A stretch of DNA of 31,932 bases, taken from the NCBI GenBank assembly GCA_049318625.1, contig JBMOGA010000048.1, positions 1 through 31,932 of the forward strand, given 5' to 3'. The notes under the pieces are model-generated. The model had not been told where the DNA came from. It did no database searches and was given only the letters and a program-made list of their open reading frames with translations. Positions 8,063 through 15,860 of this stretch are shown piece by piece; position 1 is the stretch's first letter; every line of letters begins with the position of its first letter. The position numbers were made by a program, and so were the translations under genes. The stretch comes from JBMOGA01 sp049318625 (GTDB lineage: Bacteria > Pseudomonadota > Alphaproteobacteria > Rhizobiales > Hyphomicrobiaceae).

Positions 8063-8138
8063 GAGCGGGCGGCGCTTAAGCCGACGTTAGCCATACCGTG
8101 CGACTGTTTCCGGCACTCACTCGATCAGGAGATCGGCC

Positions 8139-8507
8139 GTGCGCAGGAACAGTCGTTGGTTGTGGCGCGGGATCGGAGCCGTCACGGCGGGGGCTGCGCT
8201 CTATGCCTTCTCGCCCGACCGACCGGGCGCGCCGACGCTGAAGGAACCACAAATCGGCACTCTGCGGATCGTCGACCACAGCATCGCACTGCCGGAGCTG
8301 AAGCTGTGGGGCGCCGGCCCGCCGATGGATCTGCAGTGGCGCGTGGTGGCGGCGGTTCCGCCGGCTGCAGCGCCCGAAGAAAAATTGCCGGCCGAGGTCC
8401 GACCGGTCCGCAAGACCAAGGCCGTGGCGCGTCCGGCACAGCAGAAGCCCGTCGCGGAAGCGACCGACTGGCGCCACGATCTCGTCTACAACAAGTTGGG
8501 ACATTAA
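8139..8507 (+). CDS. Small membrane-anchored/periplasmic hypothetical protein
   Basis: A 122-residue protein I do not recognise. The N terminus MRRNSRWLWRGIGAVTAGAALYAF has a twin-basic start and one hydrophobic segment (about 10-24), with no clear cleavage site or lipobox, so a signal anchor is likely. The middle is Pro/Ala-rich (AAVPPAAAPEE) and the tail basic, then WRHDLVYNKLGH. The GTG start has AGGAG (8127-8131) 7 nt upstream. It follows yihA by 76 bp and is convergent with the Clp-N protein gene, from which an inverted repeat separates it. Good RBS and high-GC codon use support a real gene; no function can be assigned. Confidence 0.65.
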   Translation: MRRNSRWLWRGIGAVTAGAALYAFSPDRPGAPTLKEPQIGTLRIVDHSIALPELKLWGAGPPMDLQWRVVAAVPPAAAPEEKLPAEVRPVRKTKAVARPAQQKPVAEATDWRHDLVYNKLGH

Positions 8508-8508
8508 C

Positions 8509-8538
8509 TCCGATCGCAGGCGGGCGCGACCGATCGGA
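8509..8538. terminator. Bidirectional terminator-like inverted repeat
   Basis: Perfect 8-bp arms TCCGATCG (8509-8516) and CGATCGGA (8531-8538) flank a 14-nt loop. The repeat fills the 33-bp gap between two convergent genes, so it can fold in either transcript. No T-run is present, so it may act with Rho or as an mRNA 3' end stabiliser. Confidence 0.5.
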
Positions 8539-8540
8539 CC

Positions 8541-10307
8541 CTAGCCGCCGACCAGCGTCATGCCGAGCTTGAAGGCATCCTCGCCGAATTTGGCCAGCAC
8601 GCCGCCGAGTATCGCGGCCACGGCCCAGCCGCCCCACCGGCTCGCCAACCGGCCGTAGTTCACACCGACCCGAACCTCGATGATCTGATCCGGCAGGGCC
8701 GTCTCGGCCGCCAGTCCGTCGGCCCCGACCGTTCGTGCCGCCGCCACGAGTTGCAGCCGCGCACGGCCGCGCCGCTCGGGCAGAACCGTCCAGCGCCAGC
8801 TCGCGAAATCATCCGACATGAGACCGGGCCGGCTCTCGATCCACTGCGTCTCGGGTGACGCCGTCTCGATCCACATGCCACCTTCGGGAGCGCGCAGTTT
8901 CACCGACATCGCCCGCGTCACGACCAAATCGTGGCGGACCGGCGTGCCGCGACCTTCGAGGCCGATCGCCACGTTCTGTAGATCGGCCCGCGCGATGCGG
9001 ACCTCGACGATCTCGGGCACGCCGACGCGCATGAACCGCGGGACGTTTTCGATGAGTTGGCCAAGGTCGACGCCGCGGCCGACCGGCACCGGCACCTGCG
9101 ATGCCGATCGCGGCGCGGGTGCACCCGGCGGCGGCGCCTGCCGGGCCTCCTCGACCGCGCCACCGCGTTGCGGCGGCGCCTGAGGCGCTTCCCGCCCGGT
9201 TTCGGGCCAGGGAGCCGGCGCCTGGTGCTCGGGAAATCTGCGGGCCTGACGCCCGTCCGGCGGTGGAGGCGGCGCCAGGGGCGGCAGGGCGACGGGCCGT
9301 GGCTGCGTGCGACGCGGATCGGGCGACTGGGCCGAAGGTTGCGGCGCCCAGCCCTGACCACCCTGCGGATCGTGGGTCGGCGCGGGCGGCGGCATCGGAT
9401 ACTGCGCGCGCTGTGGCTGTGGCGGCGGTGGTGGGCGGTGGGCCTGCGGCGGCGCGCGCAACTCGGGTGCGGGTGCAGGTGCTGGTGCCGGCAGTGGTGG
9501 CGGCACCGCGATAGACTCGGGCCGGTAGGGCGTCAATTCCGGTGGTCCCCGCTTCGCCTCCGGCAGCGGCGCGGGCGCGGCCCCGAAGGTCGGGTCGGCG
9601 ATGGCGGGCTGGGGAGGCGGCAGTTGGGGTGCTGGTTTCGGCTGCGGGGGCTGCGTACGCCCCGTGTTGATGCGCTCGCGCACCGACGCCAGGATCTCCT
9701 CCGCGTTCGGCGGCGGGCCACCGGTAACGGGGCGGGGCGGGGCGATGCGGTCCGGATCGAGCCGCGGCTGGGGTGCCGAAGGTTGTGGTTGTGGTTGCGG
9801 CGGCGCCAATTCCGCGGGCGGGCGGGCGGGCGGCTGACGCGTGGCGGCAGTGGCGCGTTGCAGGGCCTTGATCGTCTCCTCGAACGTCAGACCTTGCGAG
9901 CGCAGCATCTGAGCCGCGGCACTACGGCCTTCGCCGACGATGGCCGCCAGGACGATGGCGCCATTGATGTCCCGCCGGCGGCTCTGATGGGCGGCCGCAG
10001 CGGCGTACTCCAGGATGCGCAGGAGGTCGGGATCCGCGGCAGGCTCGCCAACCTCTCCCGGTTGCAGCCGGTCCTCGATGCGACCGATGAAGGACGAGGC
10101 ATCGGTGGCCAGGCGTTGAATGTCGATCTGGCAGGCTTGCATGACCAAGCCCGCGTCCTGATCCTCGCACAACGCCAGCAGAAGATGCTCGAGGGCGACC
10201 TTGCGGTGGGCCTGTTCGCGAGCATAGGCGTGCGCCCGCTGGAAGGTCTCGCCGAGGGTGCGCGACATCGCCACCCGGCTCAACGCTTCCTGCATCGACT
10301 GCGCCAT
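8541..10307 (-). CDS. Clp-N repeat protein with Pro-rich linker, beta-rich domain and C-terminal membrane anchor
   Basis: A 588-residue protein without any ATPase module. Residues 1-150 form a double Clp N-terminal repeat (RTLGETFQRAHAYA, KVALEHLLLALCED, then RILEYAAAAAHQSRRRDING and AAIVGEGRSAAAQML), the adaptor/substrate-binding fold of ClpA/B/C. Residues 155-410 are a low-complexity Pro/Gln/Ala linker, interrupted by NAEEILASVRERINTG (201-216), which resembles the N-terminal helix of PopZ-type polar organisers (EEILASIRRII). Residues 415-550 look beta-rich (VGVPEIVEVRIAR, SWRWTVLPERRGRARLQL, IIEVRVGVNYG). A hydrophobic segment at 560-575 probably anchors the C terminus. I infer a membrane-tethered scaffold or protein-recruiting factor; the actual role is unknown. 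It is divergent from argB. The coding call is supported by recognisable domains at both ends of one frame. Confidence 0.85.
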   Translation of the reverse strand: MAQSMQEALSRVAMSRTLGETFQRAHAYAREQAHRKVALEHLLLALCEDQDAGLVMQACQIDIQRLATDASSFIGRIEDRLQPGEVGEPAADPDLLRILEYAAAAAHQSRRRDINGAIVLAAIVGEGRSAAAQMLRSQGLTFEETIKALQRATAATRQPPARPPAELAPPQPQPQPSAPQPRLDPDRIAPPRPVTGGPPPNAEEILASVRERINTGRTQPPQPKPAPQLPPPQPAIADPTFGAAPAPLPEAKRGPPELTPYRPESIAVPPPLPAPAPAPAPELRAPPQAHRPPPPPQPQRAQYPMPPPAPTHDPQGGQGWAPQPSAQSPDPRRTQPRPVALPPLAPPPPPDGRQARRFPEHQAPAPWPETGREAPQAPPQRGGAVEEARQAPPPGAPAPRSASQVPVPVGRGVDLGQLIENVPRFMRVGVPEIVEVRIARADLQNVAIGLEGRGTPVRHDLVVTRAMSVKLRAPEGGMWIETASPETQWIESRPGLMSDDFASWRWTVLPERRGRARLQLVAAARTVGADGLAAETALPDQIIEVRVGVNYGRLASRWGGWAVAAILGGVLAKFGEDAFKLGMTLVGG

Positions 10308-10447
10308 TCCGCTCTCTCCCTCCGCCGTCCAACAAGCCGTCGGCGGCCTGATACGGCTGCCTGTCGTCGCCGAGGCCGCTGCGAGCAGACCATAAGGACG
10401 AGTCGGGGCCCTTGCGCCACCTCAACACACGTCCCCTGTCCTCGCGA

Positions 10448-10474
10448 TTGTAGCCGCGGCCAAGGCGCTATAAA
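10448..10474 (+). promoter_or_regulatory. Candidate argB promoter
   Basis: In the 207-bp divergent gap, TATAAA (10469-10474) lies 41 nt before the argB ATG, with TTGTAG (10448-10453) as a possible -35. The spacer is only 15 bp, shorter than ideal, so the -35 assignment is weak. Confidence 0.3.
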
Positions 10475-10514
10475 CCGTCGACGGCGACGGTTGACAGCGA
10501 AAGGCGGCGAAGTG

Positions 10515-11453
10515 ATGAGCACGAACGGGGGCGGCCACGGCATCAAGGAGCCCGGACAGGGCGTTTCCGATCACGTCAAGGCGCACATTCTGGCCGAGGC
10601 GCTGCCCAACATGCTCCGCTACGACGAGGAGACCGTCGTCGTGAAGTTCGGCGGCCACGCGATGGGCGACGACAAACTCTCCGAGGCATTCGCCAAGGAC
10701 ATCGTCTATCTCAAGCAGTCGGGCGTGAACCCGATCGTCGTCCACGGCGGCGGGCCGCAGATCGCGGCGATGCTCAAGAAGCTCGAGATCAAGTCCGAGT
10801 TCGTGCAGGGCCTGCGTGTGACCGACAAGCCGACCGTCGAAGTGGTCGAGATGGTGCTGGCCGGCGCCATCAACAAGGACATCGTCACCGCCATCAACCG
10901 TCAGGGTGGCAAGGCGGTGGGCATCTCGGGCAAGGATGCCAACCTGATGATCGCCAAGCGCATCACCGAGATGCCGGACCCGACCTCGAACCTGATGAAG
11001 GCGGTCGACATCGGCTACGTCGGCGATCCGATCGAAATCAATCCGCAGGTTGTCGACGTCATCTCGAAATCCGACCTCATTCCGGTCATCGCGCCGATCG
11101 GTATGTCGCGGGATGGGGAGACGCTGAATATCAATGCCGACACCTTTGCTTCCGCACTGGCGGCGCGGCTGAAAGCCAAACGGCTGCTGCTGCTGACCGA
11201 CGTCGAAGGCGTTCTCGACAAGAACGGCAAGCTCATTCCGGAGCTGACCATCGAGGAGGCGCGGGCGCTGATCCGCGACGGCACGATCACCGGCGGCATG
11301 ATCCCGAAGATCGAAGGCTGCATCGAGGTCGTCGAGGCCGGCGTCGAGGCTGTCGTGATCATCAACGGCAAGGTTCCGCACAGCGTGCTGCTGGAACTGT
11401 TCACCGACCACGGCGCCGGCACACTCGTCGGCATCCGCAAGAAAAAGGGTTGA
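10515..11453 (+). CDS. argB: Acetylglutamate kinase
   Basis: A 312-residue amino-acid kinase that phosphorylates N-acetyl-L-glutamate in the cyclic or linear arginine pathway. Lys44 in VVVKFGGHAM and the GGG of VVHGGGPQ (78-80) bind ATP phosphates; QGLRVTDKPTVEVVEMVLAG and NINAD carry substrate-binding residues; GTITGGMIPKIEGC is a family block. An N-terminal extension of about 25 residues and the C-terminal HGAGT signature are features of arginine-inhibited hexameric NAG kinases, so feedback inhibition by arginine is likely. The ATG at 10515 is chosen over a GTG three bases upstream. It precedes the HAD gene with little or no gap, suggesting one transcript. Confidence 0.98.
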   Translation: MSTNGGGHGIKEPGQGVSDHVKAHILAEALPNMLRYDEETVVVKFGGHAMGDDKLSEAFAKDIVYLKQSGVNPIVVHGGGPQIAAMLKKLEIKSEFVQGLRVTDKPTVEVVEMVLAGAINKDIVTAINRQGGKAVGISGKDANLMIAKRITEMPDPTSNLMKAVDIGYVGDPIEINPQVVDVISKSDLIPVIAPIGMSRDGETLNINADTFASALAARLKAKRLLLLTDVEGVLDKNGKLIPELTIEEARALIRDGTITGGMIPKIEGCIEVVEAGVEAVVIINGKVPHSVLLELFTDHGAGTLVGIRKKKG

Positions 11454-11461
11454 GAACTGGC

Positions 11462-12193
11462 GTGGCGAAACAGCCCCCCACCACGACGCCTGCCGCGCCC
11501 CCGCGCCGGGGCTTCGCGGCGACGCGAATCTGGGTGTTCGATCTCGACAACACTCTGTATCCGGCCGAATGCAATCTGTTCGCCCAGGTCGACCAGAAAA
11601 TGGGCGAATTCATCGCCGGCTATCTTGGCGTACCGTTCGCGTATGCCCGGCATCTTCAGAAGAGCTACTACCGGCAGTTCGGCACCACGCTGTCAGGGCT
11701 GATGAAGGTCCACAAGATGCAGCCGGAGCCGTTCCTCGACTACGTGCACGACATCGATCTATCCGTCGTGAACGAGCACCCGGAACTGGCGGCAGCGATC
11801 GCGGCGTTGCCGGGCCGCAAGCTGATCTTCACCAACGGCTCGCAGCGCCATGCCGAGCGGGTGGCCGGCAAGCTCGGCATTCTCCACGTGTTCGAGGACA
11901 TCTGCTCGATCGAGGCGTGCGACTACGTGCCGAAGCCGGATGCCGACGCGTTCGACCGCATGGTGCGTCGGCATGGGGTGGCGCCGACGCAGGCGGCGAT
12001 GTTCGAGGACATGCCGCACAATCTGGAAGCGCCGCACGCGCTCGGAATGACGACGGTGCTCGTGCATTCCAGCTACATGGATCATCCGATCCAGCATTCG
12101 ATCAAGTCATGGACGGCGCCGCCGGAGCACGTCCATCATATGACGGAAGACCTGCACGGCTTCCTGGTGAGCCTCGACCCCCCGAAGGATTGA
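11462..12193 (+). CDS. HAD-superfamily pyrimidine 5'-nucleotidase-like phosphatase
   Basis: A 243-residue haloacid-dehalogenase hydrolase. Motif I FDLDNTLYP has nucleophile Asp27 and Asp29; motif II is IFTNGS; motif III is the Lys in YVPKPDADAF; motif IV MFEDMPHNL supplies the Mg-binding acid. Layout and the DNTLYP block match the pyrimidine 5'-nucleotidase (SDT1/PYNA-like) branch, which dephosphorylates UMP/CMP or damaged nucleotides. Two starts are possible: a TTG at 11450 overlapping the argB stop, or GTG at 11462. The latter is preferred because AAAGGG lies at a workable distance upstream. Coupling to argB is conserved in relatives as I recall, but the substrate is not shown by the sequence. 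Confidence 0.88.
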   Translation: MAKQPPTTTPAAPPRRGFAATRIWVFDLDNTLYPAECNLFAQVDQKMGEFIAGYLGVPFAYARHLQKSYYRQFGTTLSGLMKVHKMQPEPFLDYVHDIDLSVVNEHPELAAAIAALPGRKLIFTNGSQRHAERVAGKLGILHVFEDICSIEACDYVPKPDADAFDRMVRRHGVAPTQAAMFEDMPHNLEAPHALGMTTVLVHSSYMDHPIQHSIKSWTAPPEHVHHMTEDLHGFLVSLDPPKD

Positions 12194-12210
12194 CCGGCGC
12201 GCCGGCCGCT

Positions 12211-12250
12211 CGACTATCGGGTCGGGACCGGCTTCTCGCCCCGATAGTCG
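12211..12250. terminator. 11-bp inverted repeat at the convergent HAD/hbd junction
   Basis: Perfect arms CGACTATCGGG (12211-12221) and CCCGATAGTCG (12240-12250) flank an 18-nt loop. The repeat starts 18 nt after the HAD stop and overlaps the last 37 bases of the 3-hydroxybutyryl-CoA dehydrogenase gene. An 11-bp perfect match is very unlikely by chance. A 12-bp palindrome CCGGCGCGCCGG immediately precedes it at 12194-12205. Likely a shared terminator or 3' end stabiliser for both transcripts. Confidence 0.6.
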
Positions 12251-13131
12251 TAGAACCCGCGCTGCGTCTTGCGGCCGAGCCATCCGGCCTCGACATACTT
12301 CACGAGCAGCGGACAGGGCCGGTACTTGCTGTCGGCGAGCCCCTCGTAGAGCACCTGCATGATGGAGAGGCAGGTGTCGAGGCCGATGAAATCCGCCAGC
12401 TCCAGCGGGCCCATCGGATGATTGGCGCCGAGCTTCATCGCCTTGTCGATCGCCTCGACGGTGCCGACACCCTCGTAGAGCGTGTAGACGGCCTCGTTGA
12501 TCATCGGCAGCAGAATGCGGTTCACGATGAAGGCCGGGAAATCCTCGGAGACCGCGATGGTCTTGCCGAGCGTGGTGACGAACTCGCGCGACGCGATGAA
12601 CGTCTCGTCCTCGGTGGCGATTCCGCGGATCAACTCCACGAGCTGCATCAACGGCACCGGATTCATGAAGTGCATGCCGATGAAGCGCTCGGGACGATCG
12701 GTCGTCGAGGCCAGCCGCGTAATCGAGATCGACGACGTGTTGGTGGCGACGATCGTGTCCTTGCGCAGCTTCGGGCACAGATCGATGAAGATGCGGCGCT
12801 TGACCGCCTCGTCTTCCGTTGCTGCCTCGATGACGAGATCGCAATCACCGAGCCCGTCGAACGTCGGTGTGAAGGTGATACGCGCCATCGCCTCGGTCAC
12901 GGCGGACTCCTGCACCAGGCCGCGCGTGACCTGACGCATCAGGTTCTTGCGGATGGTCGCGACCGCCTTCTCGAACCGATCCGGATCGAGATCGTTCATC
13001 ATCACGCCATAGCCGGCGAGCGCAGCCACGTGGGCGATCCCGTTGCCCATCTGGCCGGCACCGATGATGCCGATCTTGCGCACCTTGTAACCGGCCGCGT
13101 CCGCCTTCTTCGTCGACACCATGGCGTCCAT
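12214..13131 (-). CDS. 3-hydroxybutyryl-CoA dehydrogenase
   Basis: A 305-residue short-form L-3-hydroxyacyl-CoA dehydrogenase that interconverts 3-hydroxybutyryl-CoA and acetoacetyl-CoA with NAD(H). The Rossmann motif GAGQMG lies at 24-29, followed by the acidic NDLD. The catalytic dyad is His154 in GMHFMNPVPLMQLVE and Glu166, with the 12-residue spacing seen in characterised enzymes; NRILLPMINEAV and the C-terminal PLELADFIGLDT and GFYDYRGEK blocks are typical. The ATG has GGGGA about 9 nt upstream; Met4 is an alternative. It follows etfA by 29 bp on the same strand, so electrons from beta-oxidation or butanoyl-CoA steps can be handled by one operon. The 3' end is within an inverted repeat. 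Confidence 0.95.
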   Translation of the reverse strand: MDAMVSTKKADAAGYKVRKIGIIGAGQMGNGIAHVAALAGYGVMMNDLDPDRFEKAVATIRKNLMRQVTRGLVQESAVTEAMARITFTPTFDGLGDCDLVIEAATEDEAVKRRIFIDLCPKLRKDTIVATNTSSISITRLASTTDRPERFIGMHFMNPVPLMQLVELIRGIATEDETFIASREFVTTLGKTIAVSEDFPAFIVNRILLPMINEAVYTLYEGVGTVEAIDKAMKLGANHPMGPLELADFIGLDTCLSIMQVLYEGLADSKYRPCPLLVKYVEAGWLGRKTQRGFYDYRGEKPVPTR

Positions 13132-13160
13132 TAGTTCGGTTCCCCAACGCGAATGCGGGT

Positions 13161-14105
13161 CTATTTTCCGGCCTTGGCAAGCTCAGCCTCGAGCTCGGGC
13201 AAAACCTGGAAGAGATCTGCGACGAGTCCATAGTCGGCGACCTGGAAGATCGGCGCTTCGCCGTCCTTATTGATCGCAACGATGACCTTGCTGTCCTTCA
13301 TGCCGGCGAGATGCTGGATGGCGCCGGAAATGCCGACGGCGACATACAGCTCGGGCGCGACGACCTTGCCGGTCTGGCCGACCTGATAGTCGTTGGGCAC
13401 GTAGCCTGCGTCGACGGCGGCGCGGCTGGCACCCAGCGCGGCGCCGAGCCGATCGGCGACCGGCTCGAGGTATTTCGTGAAGTTCTCGCCGGACTGCATG
13501 CCACGTCCACCGGAGACGACGATACGGGCCGAGGCCAGCTCGGGCCGGTCGGATTTGGCCAGTTCGGCCCGCTCGAAGGTCGAGATGGCGACGGGCGCCG
13601 GCGCACCGATCCGTTCGATCGGCGCCGAGCCGCCTTCGCCGGTCGCGGCGAACGAGGCCGTGCGCACCGTGATGACCTTCTTCGCGTCGGTCGACTGTAC
13701 AGTCTGAATGGCGTTGCCGGCGTAGATCGGCCGCTCGAACGTGTCGGCCGATTTGACGGCCGTGATGTCCGAGATCTGCATCACGTCGAGCAGCGCCGCG
13801 ACACGCGGCAACGTGTTCTTGCCGCGCGCCGTCGATGGGGCGAGCAGGGCCTCGTAATTCTCCATCAGGCCGACGATCAACGCGGCCACCTCCTCGGCGA
13901 GCTGGCTCGAGAGGCTCGGCGCTTCGGCGAGCAGTACCTTGCCGACCCCCTGCAGGCGCGATGCGGCCTCGGCGGCGGCGGCACAGCCGGAACCGACGAC
14001 CAGGATGTCGACGGTCTGGCCGATCGCCCTGGCGGCGGTCAGCGCCTTGGCGGTCGCAGCATTCAGGGCCGCGCCATCGTGCTCGGCGAGCAACAAAGCA
14101 GCCAT
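13161..14105 (-). CDS. etfA: Electron transfer flavoprotein subunit alpha
   Basis: A 314-residue alpha subunit of ETF, the soluble FAD protein that carries electrons from acyl-CoA and other dehydrogenases to ETF-quinone oxidoreductase. The C-terminal FAD domain contains RIVVSGGRGMQSGENF, AAVDAGYVPNDYQVGQTG, and PELYVAVGISGAIQHLAGM with VAINKD, all hallmark positions. Length is normal. Its ATG shares one base with the etfB stop, so the subunits are translationally coupled; 3-hydroxybutyryl-CoA dehydrogenase follows. Confidence 0.98.
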   Translation of the reverse strand: MAALLLAEHDGAALNAATAKALTAARAIGQTVDILVVGSGCAAAAEAASRLQGVGKVLLAEAPSLSSQLAEEVAALIVGLMENYEALLAPSTARGKNTLPRVAALLDVMQISDITAVKSADTFERPIYAGNAIQTVQSTDAKKVITVRTASFAATGEGGSAPIERIGAPAPVAISTFERAELAKSDRPELASARIVVSGGRGMQSGENFTKYLEPVADRLGAALGASRAAVDAGYVPNDYQVGQTGKVVAPELYVAVGISGAIQHLAGMKDSKVIVAINKDGEAPIFQVADYGLVADLFQVLPELEAELAKAGK

Positions 14106-14860
14106 CAGATCACCCCCACCTCGGTCTTGAGCTTGTCGACCAGCTCGGCGACGCTGGCGACCTTCACGCCGGACTTGCGGGTCGGCGGTTCGGTGGTCTT
14201 CAGGACTTTGAGGCGGGCCGTGATGTCGACGCCGAGGTCGGCCGGCTTCTTGACGTCGAGCGGCTTCTTCTTGGCCTTCATGATGTTGGGCAACGAGGCG
14301 TAGCGCGGTTCGTTCAGTCGCAGATCCGTCGTCACGATGGCCGGCAGATTGAGCTTCACCGTCTCGAGGCCGCCGTCAACTTCTCGCGTGACGATGGCGG
14401 CACTGCCCTCGATCACGACTTTCGAGGCGAACGTCCCCTGCGGCCAGCCCAGCAGTGCGGCCAGCATCTGGCCCGTCTGATTGCAGTCGTCGTCAATGGC
14501 CTGCTTGCCAAGAACCACCAGGCTCGGCGTTTCCGCCGCGACGATCGCCTTGAGCAGCTTGGCGACGGCGAGGGGCTCGACGGCCTCTCCCTCCGGCGTT
14601 TCGACGAGGATGCCGCGATCGGCGCCCATGGCCAGCGCGGTCCGGATGGTTTCCTGCGCCTTGGCCGCACCGATCGACACAGCCACGATCTCGGTCGCGA
14701 TTCCCTTTTCCTTCAAGCGAATCGCCTCTTCGATGGCGATCTCGTCGAAGGGGTTCATCGACATCTTGACGTTTGCAAGCTCAACCCCGGAGCCGTCCGG
14801 CTTCACGCGGATTTTGACGTTGTAGTCGACGACCCGTTTGACGGGCACAAGAATTTTCAT
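14105..14860 (-). CDS. etfB: Electron transfer flavoprotein subunit beta
   Basis: A 251-residue beta subunit of ETF, which binds the structural AMP. It begins MKILVPVKRVVDYNVKIRVK and carries SMNPFDEIAIEEAIRLKEKG, LGKQAIDDDCNQTGQMLA, and the beta signature with VTTDLRLNEPRYASLPNIM (177-195) and KAKKKPL. Group I ETF (mitochondrial/alphaproteobacterial type) is the best match. It is the first gene of an etfB-etfA-hbd operon; the upstream 232 bp hold a dyad at 14968-14990 and two hairpins near the rhomboid gene end. Confidence 0.98.
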   Translation of the reverse strand: MKILVPVKRVVDYNVKIRVKPDGSGVELANVKMSMNPFDEIAIEEAIRLKEKGIATEIVAVSIGAAKAQETIRTALAMGADRGILVETPEGEAVEPLAVAKLLKAIVAAETPSLVVLGKQAIDDDCNQTGQMLAALLGWPQGTFASKVVIEGSAAIVTREVDGGLETVKLNLPAIVTTDLRLNEPRYASLPNIMKAKKKPLDVKKPADLGVDITARLKVLKTTEPPTRKSGVKVASVAELVDKLKTEVGVI

Positions 14861-14967
14861 GTTGCGGGCGTCCTAGTCCCTGTTCGGATTGCTCGGCATC
14901 GCTCGATTCCGCCGTCCCGGAAACCGTCACCGCCCAAAAAATAGTCGTGAAACCCGAGGCGGGAGAG

Positions 14968-14990
14968 GCTTCTTCGCAGGTGCGAGAAGC
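14968..14990. promoter_or_regulatory. Compound dyad upstream of etfB
   Basis: The arms GCTTC (14968-14972) plus TCGCA (14974-14978) mirror TGCGA (14981-14985) plus GAAGC (14986-14990), with one unpaired T and a GG centre. Ten matching base pairs around a two-base centre suggest a dimeric regulator site rather than an RNA hairpin. It lies 108 bp before the etfB start. The regulator is unknown. Confidence 0.35.
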
Positions 14991-15049
14991 GAGGGTAGGC
15001 AGCGGCCCCGTATGAGTCAACGGATGACGCAGCATCTATTGGTCGCAGA

Positions 15050-15090
15050 GCCCGGCCGGGTGGCCGGGCAGTATGCCTGCTATGCAGGCA
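15050..15090 (-). terminator. Two tandem hairpins after the rhomboid gene
   Basis: On the minus strand, directly after the rhomboid stop, comes a 7-bp stem with TAT loop (arms TGCCTGC 15074-15080 and GCAGGCA 15084-15090). An 8-bp stem with 4-nt loop follows (arms GCCCGGCC 15050-15057 and GGCCGGGC 15062-15069). Both are perfect. No U-tract follows, but tight double hairpins are a plausible transcript end before the etfB promoter region. Confidence 0.5.
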
Positions 15091-15092
15091 AC

Positions 15093-15812
15093 TCAGGCTG
15101 CGCGCAGGTTCCTGTCGAACAACAGGACGCCGGGACGCCGCAGAAAAACGATCAAGACGACACCCGCGGCGATGCCGCCGATGTGCGCCCACCAAGCAAC
15201 CGGCCCGGTCTGCGGCAGCAACACCATCACGAACTGCGTCGCGATCCAGGCGCCGAGCGCCAGAGCCGCCGAGATGCGCAGCGGGATGAACCGGAACGCC
15301 AGAACCCAGACCCGGACCCGCGGGTGCAGCATGATGTAGGCGCCGATCACTCCGGCCACCGCGGCGCTCGCGCCAATCAGTGGAACCTTGGCGGCCGCGG
15401 GCATGACCATCTGGATGGCCAAGGCATGCACAGCGGCGCCGAAGACGCCGCAGATGATGTAGAAGGCCAAGTACTTGAGGTGCCCCATGGCATCCTCGAC
15501 GTTGTCGCCGAACACCCACAGGAACAGCATGTTGCCGGCGAGATGCATGATGTCGCCGTGGAAGAACATGTAGGTGAGCAGCGTCGCACCTTCCGGGACG
15601 GGCAAGGCGTCGAGCGGGCCACGGGCAGCGCCGCCCGGAAGACCCTGGCCGAACAGTTCGAGCGGCACGACGGCAAAACTCGCGATGACACGCTGATCGA
15701 GTCCCGACATTTCGAACAGAAACACGACGATGTTCAGCGCGATGAGGCCGATGGTCACGTACTGGAACGAGATGGACCGGAGCGGATTGTCATCCTGGAT
15801 CGGCACGAACAT
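15093..15812 (-). CDS. Rhomboid-family intramembrane serine protease
   Basis: A 239-residue polytopic protein. The catalytic Ser149 is in LIGASAAVAGVIGAYI and the partner His210 in WWAHIGGIAAG; the conserved HxxxN (His90, Asn94) of HGDIMHLAGNMLFLWVFGDN is present, so an active rhomboid is predicted. It begins MFVPIQDDNPLRSISFQYVT, typical of alphaproteobacterial homologues. It cleaves unidentified membrane proteins within or near the lipid bilayer. It lies between etfB and the adenosyltransferase on the same strand with 48 bp upstream, so it may be cotranscribed with the latter. Confidence 0.93.
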   Translation of the reverse strand: MFVPIQDDNPLRSISFQYVTIGLIALNIVVFLFEMSGLDQRVIASFAVVPLELFGQGLPGGAARGPLDALPVPEGATLLTYMFFHGDIMHLAGNMLFLWVFGDNVEDAMGHLKYLAFYIICGVFGAAVHALAIQMVMPAAAKVPLIGASAAVAGVIGAYIMLHPRVRVWVLAFRFIPLRISAALALGAWIATQFVMVLLPQTGPVAWWAHIGGIAAGVVLIVFLRRPGVLLFDRNLRAA

Positions 15813-15860
15813 GGACTTACTTCCCCCAAGCGATGTTCCGGCGCTCCGCGCCCTTCGCAG

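Noticed and set aside
8541..10307. ClpA/ClpC chaperone
   Set aside because: No Walker A/B or other AAA+ motifs are present after the Clp-N repeats; the rest is a Pro-rich linker, a beta-rich domain and a membrane anchor.
9057..10514. Long plus-strand open frame continuous with argB and antisense to the Clp-N protein
   Set aside because: It is rich in Arg and low complexity, as expected for an antisense shadow of a GC-rich Pro-rich gene. Recognisable acetylglutamate kinase sequence begins only at 10515.
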